Assembly (NCBI GenBank): GCA_001789205.1
Contig: MFYT01000097.1
Location: 95,703 to 140,344 of the forward strand
DNA: 44,642 bases
Direction of reading: 5' to 3'
Source of the DNA: Candidatus Raymondbacteria bacterium RIFOXYA2_FULL_49_16
GTDB lineage: Bacteria > Fibrobacterota > OXYB2-FULL-49-7 > XYB2-FULL-49-35
Position 1 is the first letter of the stretch, and each line of letters starts with the position of its first letter. The notes under the pieces are model-generated. The model searched no databases and was not told the origin of the DNA. It saw only the letters and a program-made list of their open reading frames with translations. Position numbers and translations under genes: made by a program. Positions 17,001 through 23,889 of this stretch are shown here, in pieces.

Positions 17001-17494
17001 CCGGCGGCATGGTGACCACGATACGGCGCATTATTGACAAAAAGGGCAAGCCCATGGCCTTTGTCCAGATCGAGGATTTTTTCGGGCCGGCTGAGGTGCT
17101 GGTCTTTTCATCAATATACGAAACCGCGGGTGATTATGTACAGGCGGACACCGCCATTCTGGTCAGCGGCACGCTCGATTTGTCGAATGAGAACAGTCCC
17201 AAGATTATTGCTGACCGGATTATGCCCGCTGCTGAGGCGCGCGACAAGCTCACCCGGTCGGTGAACGTGCGTCTCAAGACCGCGGACATCACGGACCAAA
17301 TCCTTGAACGGGTCAAGGCCATTGGCGAGGCGCATCCCGGCCCCTATGTCTTTATCCTCCACCTTGCCACAGGCGCGGGCGATGAATACGCGGTCCGTTC
17401 AGCCGCTCTTAAAGTGGGGAACAGCAAGGTTTTCCTTTTTCAATTGCGCGAGATAGCCGGAGAGGGGAATGTCTGGCTGGGACGGGACGCGTAA
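14027..17494 (+). CDS. dnaE: DNA polymerase III alpha subunit
   Basis: This is the replicative polymerase catalytic subunit, 1155 residues from GTG 14027, with a GGGGAGG site at 14011-14017. The frame from 13955 lies in the previous gene and is less likely. The PHP domain opens the protein (HLHNHTDCSFLDG from residue 7) and keeps the metal-site motifs ITDHGG, GVEVYV, DHLILLA, SACIQGE and NDTHYL. Then come GPGRGSCVGS (about 363-372) and the polymerase carboxylates PDIDVDF (404-410). The SHAAAYSYVAYQTAWLKAHY helix block, the HhH region and an OB-fold (about 985-1065, VVAGGMVTTIRRI) follow. This is the DnaE1 layout. The intact PHP site suggests intrinsic 3'-5' proofreading, as known for other DnaE1 enzymes; no dnaQ is seen here. 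Confidence 0.98.
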   Translation: MFKPFVHLHNHTDCSFLDGAVRIKDLVSAAAKYKMPAVAITDHGGLFGLIEFYKEAKKAGIKPILGVEVYVAPDSRFNRTYAKDSRKYDHLILLARNETGYHNLITLASRAYIEGFFFKPRIDKELLREHAEGLIGLSACIQGEISHQCLLGNMDRARAALHEFLAIFGKDHFYIELQNHGIEDEIKALDQLLALAKAEQVPLVATNDTHYLNREDVEAHDALLCIQTGKLVKDADRMRFTSDQLYFKTYDEMHTLFGHVPEALENSVKIAEACNVNLELDKKYFWPSAPREQGFADDDEYLAHLSHAGLAQRFPAASADETPQLKERLDFELEVMKKMKVSGYMLIVWDFIRAARNMGILVGPGRGSCVGSLVSYCIGITAVNPLKHQLLFERFLNPERVSMPDIDVDFADKDRNRVIQYVIDKYGKDCVCQIGTLGSMNAKGVLRDVARVLDIPLAEVNTLCKFIPNGPNVELDNAIAIPEVKTALESSELNRKWIRIARTLEGLKRQPGVHAAGVIIAPENVMHYSPLYIQKDTDMLVTMFDKNHVESVGLLKMDFLGLRNLTVIEEAVKQIERNHGAKIDIDGLPLDDPRTFELFAKGETVGVFQFESQGMQEYLRKLKPTNIEDIIAMNALYRPGPMENIPAYINRKHGREKINFYHPSLEQVLKDTYGIIVYQEQVMQIAQIIGGFTLGKADILRRAMGKKKPEEMAKMKAEFLAGAKANRIKEQLAVEIYELLEKFAQYGFNKSHAAAYSYVAYQTAWLKAHYPAEFMAANMTSELNDIDRVVVLMAECKRMGMKVLPPDINKSQTDFRAIGGQEIMFGLGAIKNAGMGAVEAIIAARDNIGAARTMFEFCARLDMRVVNKRVIEALIFSGAMDGLKGSRAQLFAGLESAMEFGAAAQRDRENGQTSLFDQGQGQQTAALVQEPELPDVDPWPFADMLKKEKEIIGFYVSGHPLMDFEDEIRGFTTTRLGVENLKTRRNGEKVVAGGMVTTIRRIIDKKGKPMAFVQIEDFFGPAEVLVFSSIYETAGDYVQADTAILVSGTLDLSNENSPKIIADRIMPAAEARDKLTRSVNVRLKTADITDQILERVKAIGEAHPGPYVFILHLATGAGDEYAVRSAALKVGNSKVFLFQLREIAGEGNVWLGRDA

Positions 17495-17530
17495 AAGAAA
17501 ACGTCCTGTTTATTCTTTAAACAGCGGCTG

Positions 17531-17956
17531 CTATTGGTTGAATAATTTTGGGTATAATTTCCGAGCGCATTCGGGGCAGATACCATGGCTGAACTGGGCA
17601 TCCGTATGGTTCCCAATATATGATTCAATCTGGTTCCAATATCCCTTCCTAAACCTGTACCGAAGATGAGCGCGGTGAAAAAGATGTCGCCGATTTGTTT
17701 TTTATTGTCTGCAAATTGACTCGGCAGTTCCGGATGCGACGATTCAATGATATACAGTATTATACCTGCTGCGCCAGTAATGAACAGGGCCGTGTTTCTC
17801 TGCCAACCGGTCATTATGGCCGGCAGTATAATCTGAAACACTGCTGAAAGCCCCTGCTATTCCCGCACAGAGCGTGACCGCGTTGAATAGCCGGTTCTCG
17901 AGGGGCAGGTTTTCCGACGGGCCCAGGAAGACACCCAGTATTTTTTTATACTTCAT
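17531..17956 (-). pseudogene. Remnant of a membrane sensor histidine kinase
   Basis: Three pieces of one gene can be read on the minus strand in shifted frames. From ATG 17956: MKYKKILGVFLGP and LENRLFNAVTLCAGIAGAFS, the usual start of 7-helix sensor kinases. A frameshift near 17835 leads to VFQIILPAIMTGWQ, LFITGAAGIILYIIESSH and GDIFFTALIFGTG. After a second shift near 17660 the frame reads FRKGYWNQIESYIGNH and then FSHGICPECARKLYP, the characteristic tail of many PAS/histidine-kinase proteins, ending at a TAG (17531-17533). The PAS, dimerisation and ATPase domains between are deleted. So this is a 426-bp double-ended relic of a two-component sensor that once sat downstream of dnaE. Confidence 0.75.
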
Positions 17957-18028
17957 CAGTAGTGTCCGGTTAAAAACGACAACATGCATTCTTTGTCCGT
18001 CGGGACAGAAGCCGCCGGATCATGAAGC

Positions 18029-18499
18029 CTACACCTGGGCCTTGAACCCCCAGAGCACGCTTTGGTTCAGTTTTTCATTGGTGTCGCGCACGCGGGAGCA
18101 GAGAGTCAGAATAATCTGGTGCTGGAATTTTACGGCCATGGCGGGCAGTTTCTCAAGGCATTCACGGAAGGGGCCGATTTCGAAGACCACAAGTACGCTC
18201 TCCTCAGCGGCCTCTGCCATGGCCGACCTGGCAGAGCAGTCGAAGAGGGAAAGTTCGCCGATAATGGCCCCGATTCCCAGGTTGGCCAGGTTGCGTTTTT
18301 TTCCGCCAGCGACTTTTTTATATATGGCCACCTTGCCGCTTTTAACAAGGTAGAACTCGTTGCCCGCTGACCCTTCGTCGAACAGAACCTCGCCTTTGCC
18401 AAGCTGCCGCTGCTTTGCCAGGGCCAGCACTGCCCTGGTCTCTGTGTCGTCAAGATCTTTGAAGAGGGAAATGGATTTCAGGAATTCGGCGTTTTCCAT
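18029..18499 (-). CDS. Cyclic-nucleotide-binding-domain protein
   Basis: A 156-residue protein made of one cNMP-binding domain: FLKSISLFKDLDDTE (cap of the fold, residues 5-19), GEVLFDEGSAGNEFYLVKSG, and the phosphate-binding cassette region GELSLFD-SARSA (about 81-92). The cassette keeps Gly-Glu and Arg-Ser, so cyclic nucleotide binding is possible. No winged-helix follows, so it is not a CRP-type transcription factor by itself; the final helix (EKLPAMAVKFQHQIILTLCSRVR) may mediate contacts. It is the last gene of a three-gene minus-strand operon with a membrane TPR protein (14 bp upstream) and a small membrane protein, hinting at a signalling module at the membrane. Confidence 0.88.
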   Translation of the reverse strand: MENAEFLKSISLFKDLDDTETRAVLALAKQRQLGKGEVLFDEGSAGNEFYLVKSGKVAIYKKVAGGKKRNLANLGIGAIIGELSLFDCSARSAMAEAAEESVLVVFEIGPFRECLEKLPAMAVKFQHQIILTLCSRVRDTNEKLNQSVLWGFKAQV

Positions 18500-18513
18500 G
18501 GGTTCGCCCTTTC

Positions 18514-19446
18514 TTACTCAAGGTCTCCGGCTATCTCAGGATGAAGCTCAATGGCCCGGTCCATGTGGCGTTTGGAGGCCTGGGCCAGGTTCAATTTCTC
18601 GTATGCAAGCGCAAGGTTATAATGGCAGAAGGCCTGGTCTTCGCGCTGGACAAGGCTTTCGTTCAACGCCCTGACAGCCTCCTGCGTCTTGCTGCTGTTC
18701 AGCAGCAGGGCGCCAAGCCAGAAATGCACGGAGGCGTTGTTGGGATCCAGTTTTCGCGCTGTTTCAAAGGCCGCAATGGCCTCCTCTGCTTTGCCCGCCA
18801 TTCCCAGCGCATTGCCCAGGTTGATGAAATTGGCCGCGTTGGCCGAAGCGAACGCAGTAGCGTGTCTGAAGGCCTTTTCAGCTTCGGAAGACCGGTTAAG
18901 GCTTATAAGCGCTATACCCATATTGCAATGTGCTGAAGCGTATTCGCTTGAGCGCTGCACAGCCTCTTCAAAATACTCCAACGCTTTTTCCCAGTTGTTG
19001 GCCGCTGATTCTATAAGACCGAGGGTGTTGCATGGTCCGGCCATGGCCGGATCCAGTGCCGCGGCTTTTTCAAGGTGCCTGGCAGCCTCCTCAGACAGGT
19101 GTCTGGCATAATACAGAAGGTGGCCCTTGGCATAGTGGGCTTCCGCGAAATCCGGGTTAAGAACCAGTGCGCGGTCCAATGCCTCGAGCGCAGGGCCATG
19201 GACCTTTTTCCCAAAATACAAAACATACCCGATGTTGTAATATGCCAGGTAATGGTTGGGATCGCAATGGCGCGCCTTCTCAAACGCTTGCAGGGCCTGG
19301 TCCCATATCTCCCATGTCATGTATTGGCTGCCCAATTTGTTCAGGAAGAGGACCTTCTTGTTTGAGACATAGAAATAGAGTCCCAACACGGCTGAAGCCG
19401 CGACAAGAATGCAGATAAAGCCAATAACAAACCAAGTCCAGTTCAT
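18514..19446 (-). CDS. Membrane-anchored TPR protein
   Basis: A 310-residue protein with one N-terminal membrane helix (about residues 5-27, FVIGFICILVAASAVLGLYF) and then about seven TPR units, for example YYNIGYVLYF, EAHYAKGHLLYYARHLSEEA, SAHCNMGIALISLNRSSEAE and SVHFWLGALLLNSSKTQEAV. The anchor is followed by Lys residues (SNKK), so the side facing is unclear. TPR arrays bind protein partners; the adjacent cNMP-binding protein and the small membrane protein are candidates. Spacing is 3 bp to the upstream gene and 14 bp to the downstream gene, so this is an operon. No enzyme domain is present. Confidence 0.85.
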   Translation of the reverse strand: MNWTWFVIGFICILVAASAVLGLYFYVSNKKVLFLNKLGSQYMTWEIWDQALQAFEKARHCDPNHYLAYYNIGYVLYFGKKVHGPALEALDRALVLNPDFAEAHYAKGHLLYYARHLSEEAARHLEKAAALDPAMAGPCNTLGLIESAANNWEKALEYFEEAVQRSSEYASAHCNMGIALISLNRSSEAEKAFRHATAFASANAANFINLGNALGMAGKAEEAIAAFETARKLDPNNASVHFWLGALLLNSSKTQEAVRALNESLVQREDQAFCHYNLALAYEKLNLAQASKRHMDRAIELHPEIAGDLE

Positions 19447-19449
19447 TGT

Positions 19450-19749
19450 TCAGCGTCCGTATTGTTCTTTCAGTTGTTTGAACAGGGCGGGATTGTTCTT
19501 CACTTTTTCCATGAGATCAGCAGGGTCCTTGAGACTTCCGAGGCTATCCTGGTCTTCCGCAGGCGTCAGGAATTTGGGCAGATACACGGCGCCCGCTCCT
19601 CCGCCAATGGAGATAATGACCAGGACTATGTAGACCTTGAGTTTGCCCAGTCTGCGGCGTACGTGGCGTATGCCGCTAGAGGGGCGGTAGTGCGCCGTAT
19701 TGAAGATGTATTCGCACTTGTCCTGAGGTGTGAAATTGCCCTCTATCAT
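19450..19749 (-). CDS. Small single-pass membrane protein, unknown function
   Basis: A 99-residue protein with a soluble, basic N-terminus (RHVRRRLGKLK), one membrane helix (about 38-57, VYIVLVIISIGGGAGAVYLP) and a charged C-terminal segment with a possible helix (ADLMEKVKNNPALFKQLKEQ). I do not recognise the family. The positive-inside rule suggests the N-terminus is cytosolic. It is the first gene of the operon with the TPR and cNMP-binding proteins (3-bp gap), so it likely works with them. The ATG at 19749 is the only sensible start. Confidence 0.7.
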   Translation of the reverse strand: MIEGNFTPQDKCEYIFNTAHYRPSSGIRHVRRRLGKLKVYIVLVIISIGGGAGAVYLPKFLTPAEDQDSLGSLKDPADLMEKVKNNPALFKQLKEQYGR

Positions 19750-19822
19750 AGGTTGAAGATTACATATTCAATTCAAGGAAATCAATAATTTTTAGTAAAC
19801 AAGGTATTACGGAGCGGCGCTA

Positions 19823-20104
19823 TTAATCAGTTTGCTGCTTTCGGTATATCCAGAACTGCGTCAGTAAAGCAGACGCAAAAACAAATCCCGGAATATTGGA
19901 CCCCAGTATAAACCAGTCCTTTGGCGTTTTTGTCCAGGCGTATAGACACCACATAAGCATGGTGAGTGTGCAGGAGAGAACGAAGACCAGGGATACTCCG
20001 TCAGTAGATTTCCTTTTGTAATTTTTAATGTATTGAACAGGAAGGCCGAAGCAGGAATAGATAATAGTTATTATCATTGCGCACATGCCGATGATTTCAG
20101 TCAT
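19823..20104 (-). CDS. SemiSWEET-like (PQ-loop/MtN3) transporter
   Basis: A 93-residue protein with three membrane helices: about 4-24, 37-56 and 66-85. The segment GLPVQYIKNYKRKSTDGVSL matches the PQ-loop pattern of SemiSWEETs, where a Pro in helix 1 and the charged loop after it are conserved. SemiSWEETs work as dimers that let sugars pass along a gradient across the inner membrane; some PQ-loop proteins carry other cargo. The start ATG at 20104 is chosen because GGAGG (complement of 20110-20114) precedes it; the GTG at 20116 overlaps that site. It stands alone, 73 bp away from the neighbouring operon, so no substrate can be inferred. Confidence 0.82.
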   Translation of the reverse strand: MTEIIGMCAMIITIIYSCFGLPVQYIKNYKRKSTDGVSLVFVLSCTLTMLMWCLYAWTKTPKDWFILGSNIPGFVFASALLTQFWIYRKQQTD

Positions 20105-20159
20105 GGTATCCTCCACAGCTTAAAGAGAGGATGCACCCGTATCTGCCGGGAACATCACA

Positions 20160-20279
20160 ATGGTTGTTGAAATGATTAAAACGAAAGAGGAGGACGGATG
20201 TTTAATAGAAACCGTCAGAACCCAGAAAGTTCTGGGAAACGTTGATATGCGCGATGGGGAAAATAAGCATCACTATTAA
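20160..20279 (+). CDS. Possible 39-residue small ORF
   Basis: An ATG at 20160 (or 20172) opens a 39-codon frame ending at TAA 20277-20279, with a mix of charged residues (MIKTKEEDGCLIETVRTQK). A second overlapping frame, ATG 20198 after a strong GAGGAGGA site, encodes only 15 residues. A 7-bp inverted repeat, CCCAGAA (20221-20227) and TTCTGGG (20230-20236), and a 16-bp AT palindrome (20275-20290) lie in the same gap. This may be a gene remnant or regulatory sequence rather than a real gene. Confidence 0.2.
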   Translation: MVVEMIKTKEEDGCLIETVRTQKVLGNVDMRDGENKHHY

Positions 20280-20328
20280 TATATATTAATTTATGCTCGT
20301 TTCATAGTGGTGATATTTTGAACCAAGA

Positions 20329-20363
20329 GAAAAAACAAGGGCGGATTTAAAGACCCGCCCTTG
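20329..20363 (-). terminator. Rho-independent terminator after the cmk-rpsA operon
   Basis: CAAGGGCGG (20336-20344) and CCGCCCTTG (20355-20363) form a 9-bp GC-rich stem with a 10-nt loop; on the minus strand it is followed by a run of six T (complement of 20330-20335). It lies 40 bp beyond the stop of the basic protein gene. Confidence 0.88.
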
Positions 20364-20402
20364 TAATAAAACAAGCGATTGTTTTCCTGAGATCTTTCTT
20401 GG

Positions 20403-20708
20403 TCAGGCCTGCGGCGCCTCGGCGGCCGGGGCCTCAGTCACCGGAGCAGCCTCTTCCTTCTTGGGCTTGGGCTTTGCTGGTTTCTGCGAACCATCGGCGT
20501 TGAGCACGCCTTTCTCGATAAGCTTCTGCTTGTTCTCGGCGCGGACCGTTTTCCGCTTTTCTTGGGCCTCAAGAAATTCGCGGCGGGCCTTGAGCTGGAT
20601 GTCGAGCCGCTTTTTTTCGTGCGGCTTGTTGTCCTTGATTCTCTTTTCCCTGCGCTGCTTTGAGGTCCAGCGTTTCTTCTTTTCAGGCGTATTTTTCTTT
20701 TTTTTCAT
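20403..20708 (-). CDS. Small Lys/Arg-rich basic protein with Ala-Pro tail
   Basis: A 101-residue low-complexity protein. The first 60 residues are very basic (MKKKKNTPEKKKRWTSKQRR; then helical KARREFLEAQEKRKTVRAEN), and the tail is acidic/Ala-Pro-rich (EEAAPVTEAPAAEAPQA). I do not recognise a family. It lies 21 bp after rpsA, before the terminator, so it is cotranscribed with ribosomal protein S1 and cytidylate kinase genes. Its charge suggests RNA or ribosome association, which is inference. The frame has good codon structure and a GGAGAA site before the ATG. Confidence 0.7.
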   Translation of the reverse strand: MKKKKNTPEKKKRWTSKQRREKRIKDNKPHEKKRLDIQLKARREFLEAQEKRKTVRAENKQKLIEKGVLNADGSQKPAKPKPKKEEAAPVTEAPAAEAPQA

Positions 20709-20729
20709 TGGGTATTCTCCGTGTGAAAA

Positions 20730-22505
20730 TTACTGCTGTTCCTGGTTTGTATCTTCCGTTTTGCCCGCCATATCCTTCAAGTTGAACAGGTCGCCCAGCG
20801 TGGTGCCGGTATCAGAGTACTTTTTCTTGTACTCCTGCAGATCAGCTTCCTCGCGTCCCGCGAAATAATCGTCGACCGAAAGCGTGATCTTCCTGTTTTC
20901 CTTGTCGAATTCAATGACTTTGAGCGGCAAGTCGTTGCCAACGGCAAAGACCTCGGAGGGCTTTTCGATTTCGCCCTTGCCCAGTTTATTGGCTGGCACA
21001 AAGCCTTCGACGCCTTCCTCGAGTTCGACGATGACGCCGCGGTCGAGCAGACGGGTGATTTTCCCTGTCGCGTCGATCCCGATGCCGTATTTGTCGGCCA
21101 ACTGGTTCCAGGGGTCGTCCTGGAGCTGCTTGACTCCAAGTGAAATGCGTTTTTTATCCTTGTCAATAGAAAGGACAATGGCTTCCACTTCATCGCCTTT
21201 CTTCAGGGCCTCGGAGGGATGTTTCACCTTTTTGGTCCAGGAGAGGTCGGACACATGGACCAGACCATCGATGCCCTCGGTAAGACCGACAAAGGCGCCA
21301 AAGGCGGTAACATTGCGTACCTGCCCCTTCACCTTCATGCCTACGGGGAATTGCTCGTCAATGGTGTCCCACGGGTTTGCCTGGGTCTGCTTGAGGCCCA
21401 GCGATATTTTTTCGTTGTCCTCGTCGATTTTGAGGACCATGGCCTCAACATCCTTGCCCAGTTCAACCACCTTGGATGGATGCTTAATGTGTTTTGTCCA
21501 GGACATCTCGGAAATGTGGATGAGCCCTTCAATGCCTTTTTCCAGTTCCATGAACGCGCCGTAGTCCGTAATGTTGACAATGCGGCCGCGCACGCGGGAG
21601 CCTTCAGGATATTTGTGCCTGATGCCTTCCCAGGGGTGTGGTTCGAGCTGCTTGAGGCCAAGGGAAATGCGCTCCTTGTTGTCGTCGAAATCGAGCACTT
21701 TTACATCAATATCCTGTCCCAACTGCACTTTCTCGCTGGGATGGTTGATGCGGGACCATGACATGTCGGTGATGTGGAGCAGACCGTCCACGCCGCCCAG
21801 GTCGATAAAGGCGCCGAAATCAGTGACGTTTTTGACGATGCCTTTGCGAATTTGGCCTTTCTGGATGTCGCTGATGATGATGTCGCGCATTTTCTCCCGT
21901 TCCTGTTCCAGGACCACGCGGCGCGAAACCACGATATTGCGGCGGAGTTTGTTGACCTTGATGACTTTGAGCTCGAGCTCCCTGCCGATGAGGGAATCGA
22001 GATCGGGAATCTGGCGCAGGTCGATCTGCGACCCGGGTAAAAAGGCGTCGATACCGAGTACATCGACCACTACGCCGCCCTTGATCTTTTTGACCACGCG
22101 GCCTTTTACTATTTCGCCGTTTTCGTGGATGATTTTGATGCGCTCCCAGACCTTGGCGAAATCAGCGCGCTGTTTTGACAGTACTATGGCGCCTTCGCGG
22201 TTCTCGAGTTCCTCGAGATAGATTTCTATCTCGTCGCCTTCGTTCACCTCATCGGAGCTCTTGAACTCCGAAAGAGCTATGGTGCCTTCGGACTTGAAGT
22301 TGATGTCGATATAGGCGTCGTTCTTGGTCTTTTTGACAACTCTGCCCTTGATGACCTTGCCCGCTTCAATGTTAGCCATGGAGACCTTGTAGAGGGCCAG
22401 GGCCTCTTCGGTGGGCGGGGCCTTGCGGTCTTCGCGTTCGGCAGCGAGGATTTCGGCCATGTCCTCCTCGGTGCCATAGAGTACTTTAAGGTTTTGTTCT
22501 TCCAT
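20730..22505 (-). CDS. rpsA: 30S ribosomal protein S1
   Basis: S1 binds mRNA on the small subunit and helps start translation of structured messages. The 591-residue protein has six S1 RNA-binding domains at about 48-112, 132-196, 217-286, 303-373, 390-460 and 477-545. Domains 3 to 5 carry the canonical GAFIDLGGVDGLLHITDMSW, GAFMELEKGIEGLIHISEMSW-like and GAFVGLTEGIDGLVHVSDLSW-like blocks; domain 6 is more divergent. Six domains is the Gram-negative full-length form. It is 12 bp downstream of cmk, the classic cmk-rpsA pair. The C-terminal 40 residues are acidic and probably disordered. Confidence 0.97.
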   Translation of the reverse strand: MEEQNLKVLYGTEEDMAEILAAEREDRKAPPTEEALALYKVSMANIEAGKVIKGRVVKKTKNDAYIDINFKSEGTIALSEFKSSDEVNEGDEIEIYLEELENREGAIVLSKQRADFAKVWERIKIIHENGEIVKGRVVKKIKGGVVVDVLGIDAFLPGSQIDLRQIPDLDSLIGRELELKVIKVNKLRRNIVVSRRVVLEQEREKMRDIIISDIQKGQIRKGIVKNVTDFGAFIDLGGVDGLLHITDMSWSRINHPSEKVQLGQDIDVKVLDFDDNKERISLGLKQLEPHPWEGIRHKYPEGSRVRGRIVNITDYGAFMELEKGIEGLIHISEMSWTKHIKHPSKVVELGKDVEAMVLKIDEDNEKISLGLKQTQANPWDTIDEQFPVGMKVKGQVRNVTAFGAFVGLTEGIDGLVHVSDLSWTKKVKHPSEALKKGDEVEAIVLSIDKDKKRISLGVKQLQDDPWNQLADKYGIGIDATGKITRLLDRGVIVELEEGVEGFVPANKLGKGEIEKPSEVFAVGNDLPLKVIEFDKENRKITLSVDDYFAGREEADLQEYKKKYSDTGTTLGDLFNLKDMAGKTEDTNQEQQ

Positions 22506-22517
22506 GTGTCTGTTCCT

Positions 22518-23195
22518 TTATTTTTTATTGTTTTTTACCGTATTGATTACATATCCGGCCTGTTGCACGAGTGTCATGTCCGTGGTGTCGACAATTTCCG
22601 CGTCGCCGGCGGGCCGCAAAGGGCTTATCGTGCGGGTCGAATCCCTGCGGTCACGTTCTTCGATATCCTGTTTCACCGTTTCTTCGTCAACAACAACGCC
22701 TTTTGCCGCAAGCTCGCGCATGCGCCGCCGTGTCCGTTCGTTGATTGAGGCGGTGAGGAAGAATTTGAACGCTGCCCGGGGAAAGACCACAGTGCCGATG
22801 TCCCTGCCTTCGCATACCAGCGACGTGTCCCGGACCGCTTCACGCTGCTTGTGCACCATGAATTCGCGTACCTCGGGTACAGCGCAGTATTCGGACACGG
22901 CGCTCGTCACCTGTGCGCTCCTTATCGCGGTGGTAACGTCCCTGCCATCGAGGAATATTCTCTGTCCCCCGGTTTCTTCTCGTGTAAATGAGATCCGGAT
23001 GTTCTGTGAAAGAGCCATAAGCGCCTCCCGGTTGGACACTGGAACGCCTTTTTCAAGCGCTGCCAGCGTAAAAGCCCGGTACATGGCGCCGGTGTCCAGA
23101 TGCACTATGGAGAGCTCTTTGGCGATAATGGCCGCTGTACTGGATTTGCCAGAACCAGCAGGACCGTCGATCGCAATGATATAGTGCTCAGACAT
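22518..23195 (-). CDS. cmk: Cytidylate kinase
   Basis: Cmk phosphorylates CMP and dCMP to the diphosphates with ATP in the cytosol. The 225-residue protein has the P-loop DGPAGSGKSS (about 10-19), the LDTGAMYRAFTLAAL block, the CMP-binding GRDVTTAIRS and CEGRDIGTVVFP, and the lid RRRMRELAAKG followed by ERDRRDSTRTISPL. All are typical of bacterial Cmk, with normal length. It starts the cmk-rpsA-basic protein operon and is divergent from the DUF2953-like gene, sharing a 70-bp promoter gap (23196-23265). Confidence 0.97.
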   Translation of the reverse strand: MSEHYIIAIDGPAGSGKSSTAAIIAKELSIVHLDTGAMYRAFTLAALEKGVPVSNREALMALSQNIRISFTREETGGQRIFLDGRDVTTAIRSAQVTSAVSEYCAVPEVREFMVHKQREAVRDTSLVCEGRDIGTVVFPRAAFKFFLTASINERTRRRMRELAAKGVVVDEETVKQDIEERDRRDSTRTISPLRPAGDAEIVDTTDMTLVQQAGYVINTVKNNKK

Positions 23196-23265
23196 ACTGC
23201 AAAAGGTTCATAATATAGCATTTATATGCCAATAAATTAAAGCTAAAAATGTATATTATCCTGGC

Positions 23266-23865
23266 ATGACACTTGCCATCATTCTTGCCGTACTGGCCCT
23301 GTTTTTGGTCTTTTTCAGGATACCGGTCTGGTTTACCTTCATAAAGAAGGAAGAAGTCCAGGTCAGGGTCTCAATTTTTAAACTGATACGGTTGGTGATT
23401 CCGAAGGAAAAGGCTAGTATTAAGGCTGAGGTTAAGGTTAAGGATAAGGCTGAGAAAAAAACAAAGAAGAAGAAAGAATCCAGAAAACTGGATTTTGGGG
23501 TGCTTTTTAAAGGTCTTTTAGATGGCAGCTTTTTAAAGAAACTTTCGCTGGCTGTTGCCAGGTTTCTCAAACGGCTGCTTTTCTCACTGCGACTCAAGAT
23601 TTTTAGGGGACGGGTGATCTATGGCGCAGGAGATCCTGCGCAGACCGGCATTATGCTGGGAAGGTATTATGCCTTGAAATATTCGCTTCCCTTTTCGACC
23701 GAGGCCCTGGTTGTTGAAACTGATTTTTTAAAAAAACGTTTTGATCTGGAAGTCCGCGGCAGGGTTACCATCCATCCGGGCCGGATACTCCTGGCGCTGC
23801 TTCTGCTTCTTGTCGAATGGCCGCTCTGGAAGACCGTTTCGCTTATCAGGAAGATCAGGAAATAA
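23266..23865 (+). CDS. DUF2953-like membrane-associated protein
   Basis: A 199-residue protein with an N-terminal membrane helix (1-18), a Lys-rich low-complexity stretch (about 45-72) encoded by imperfect TAAGG-type hexamers, and a second hydrophobic segment near the C-terminus (about 174-186). The block YGAGDPAQTGIMLGRYY resembles the conserved GxxDPAxTGxxxG core of DUF2953 proteins. No function is known for that family. It is followed 24 bp later by the PHP-domain gene on the same strand. The family call is by motif only. Confidence 0.6.
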   Translation: MTLAIILAVLALFLVFFRIPVWFTFIKKEEVQVRVSIFKLIRLVIPKEKASIKAEVKVKDKAEKKTKKKKESRKLDFGVLFKGLLDGSFLKKLSLAVARFLKRLLFSLRLKIFRGRVIYGAGDPAQTGIMLGRYYALKYSLPFSTEALVVETDFLKKRFDLEVRGRVTIHPGRILLALLLLLVEWPLWKTVSLIRKIRK

Positions 23866-23889
23866 TGGCATAGATTAAGGGAGACCACT

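Noticed and set aside
17506-17524. CTGTTTA/TAAACAG hairpin just after dnaE as a terminator
   Set aside because: The stem is short and AT-rich and no T tract follows on the plus strand.
17957-18010. TAGTGTCCGGTTAAAA-type sequence resembling an insertion-sequence end
   Set aside because: No matching inverted partner was seen near the broken kinase gene, so an element could not be defined.
23410-23455. Imperfect TAAGG-type hexamer run, possible tandem repeat or telomere-like array
   Set aside because: It is in frame, short and encodes the Lys-rich stretch of the DUF2953-like protein; low-complexity coding explains it.
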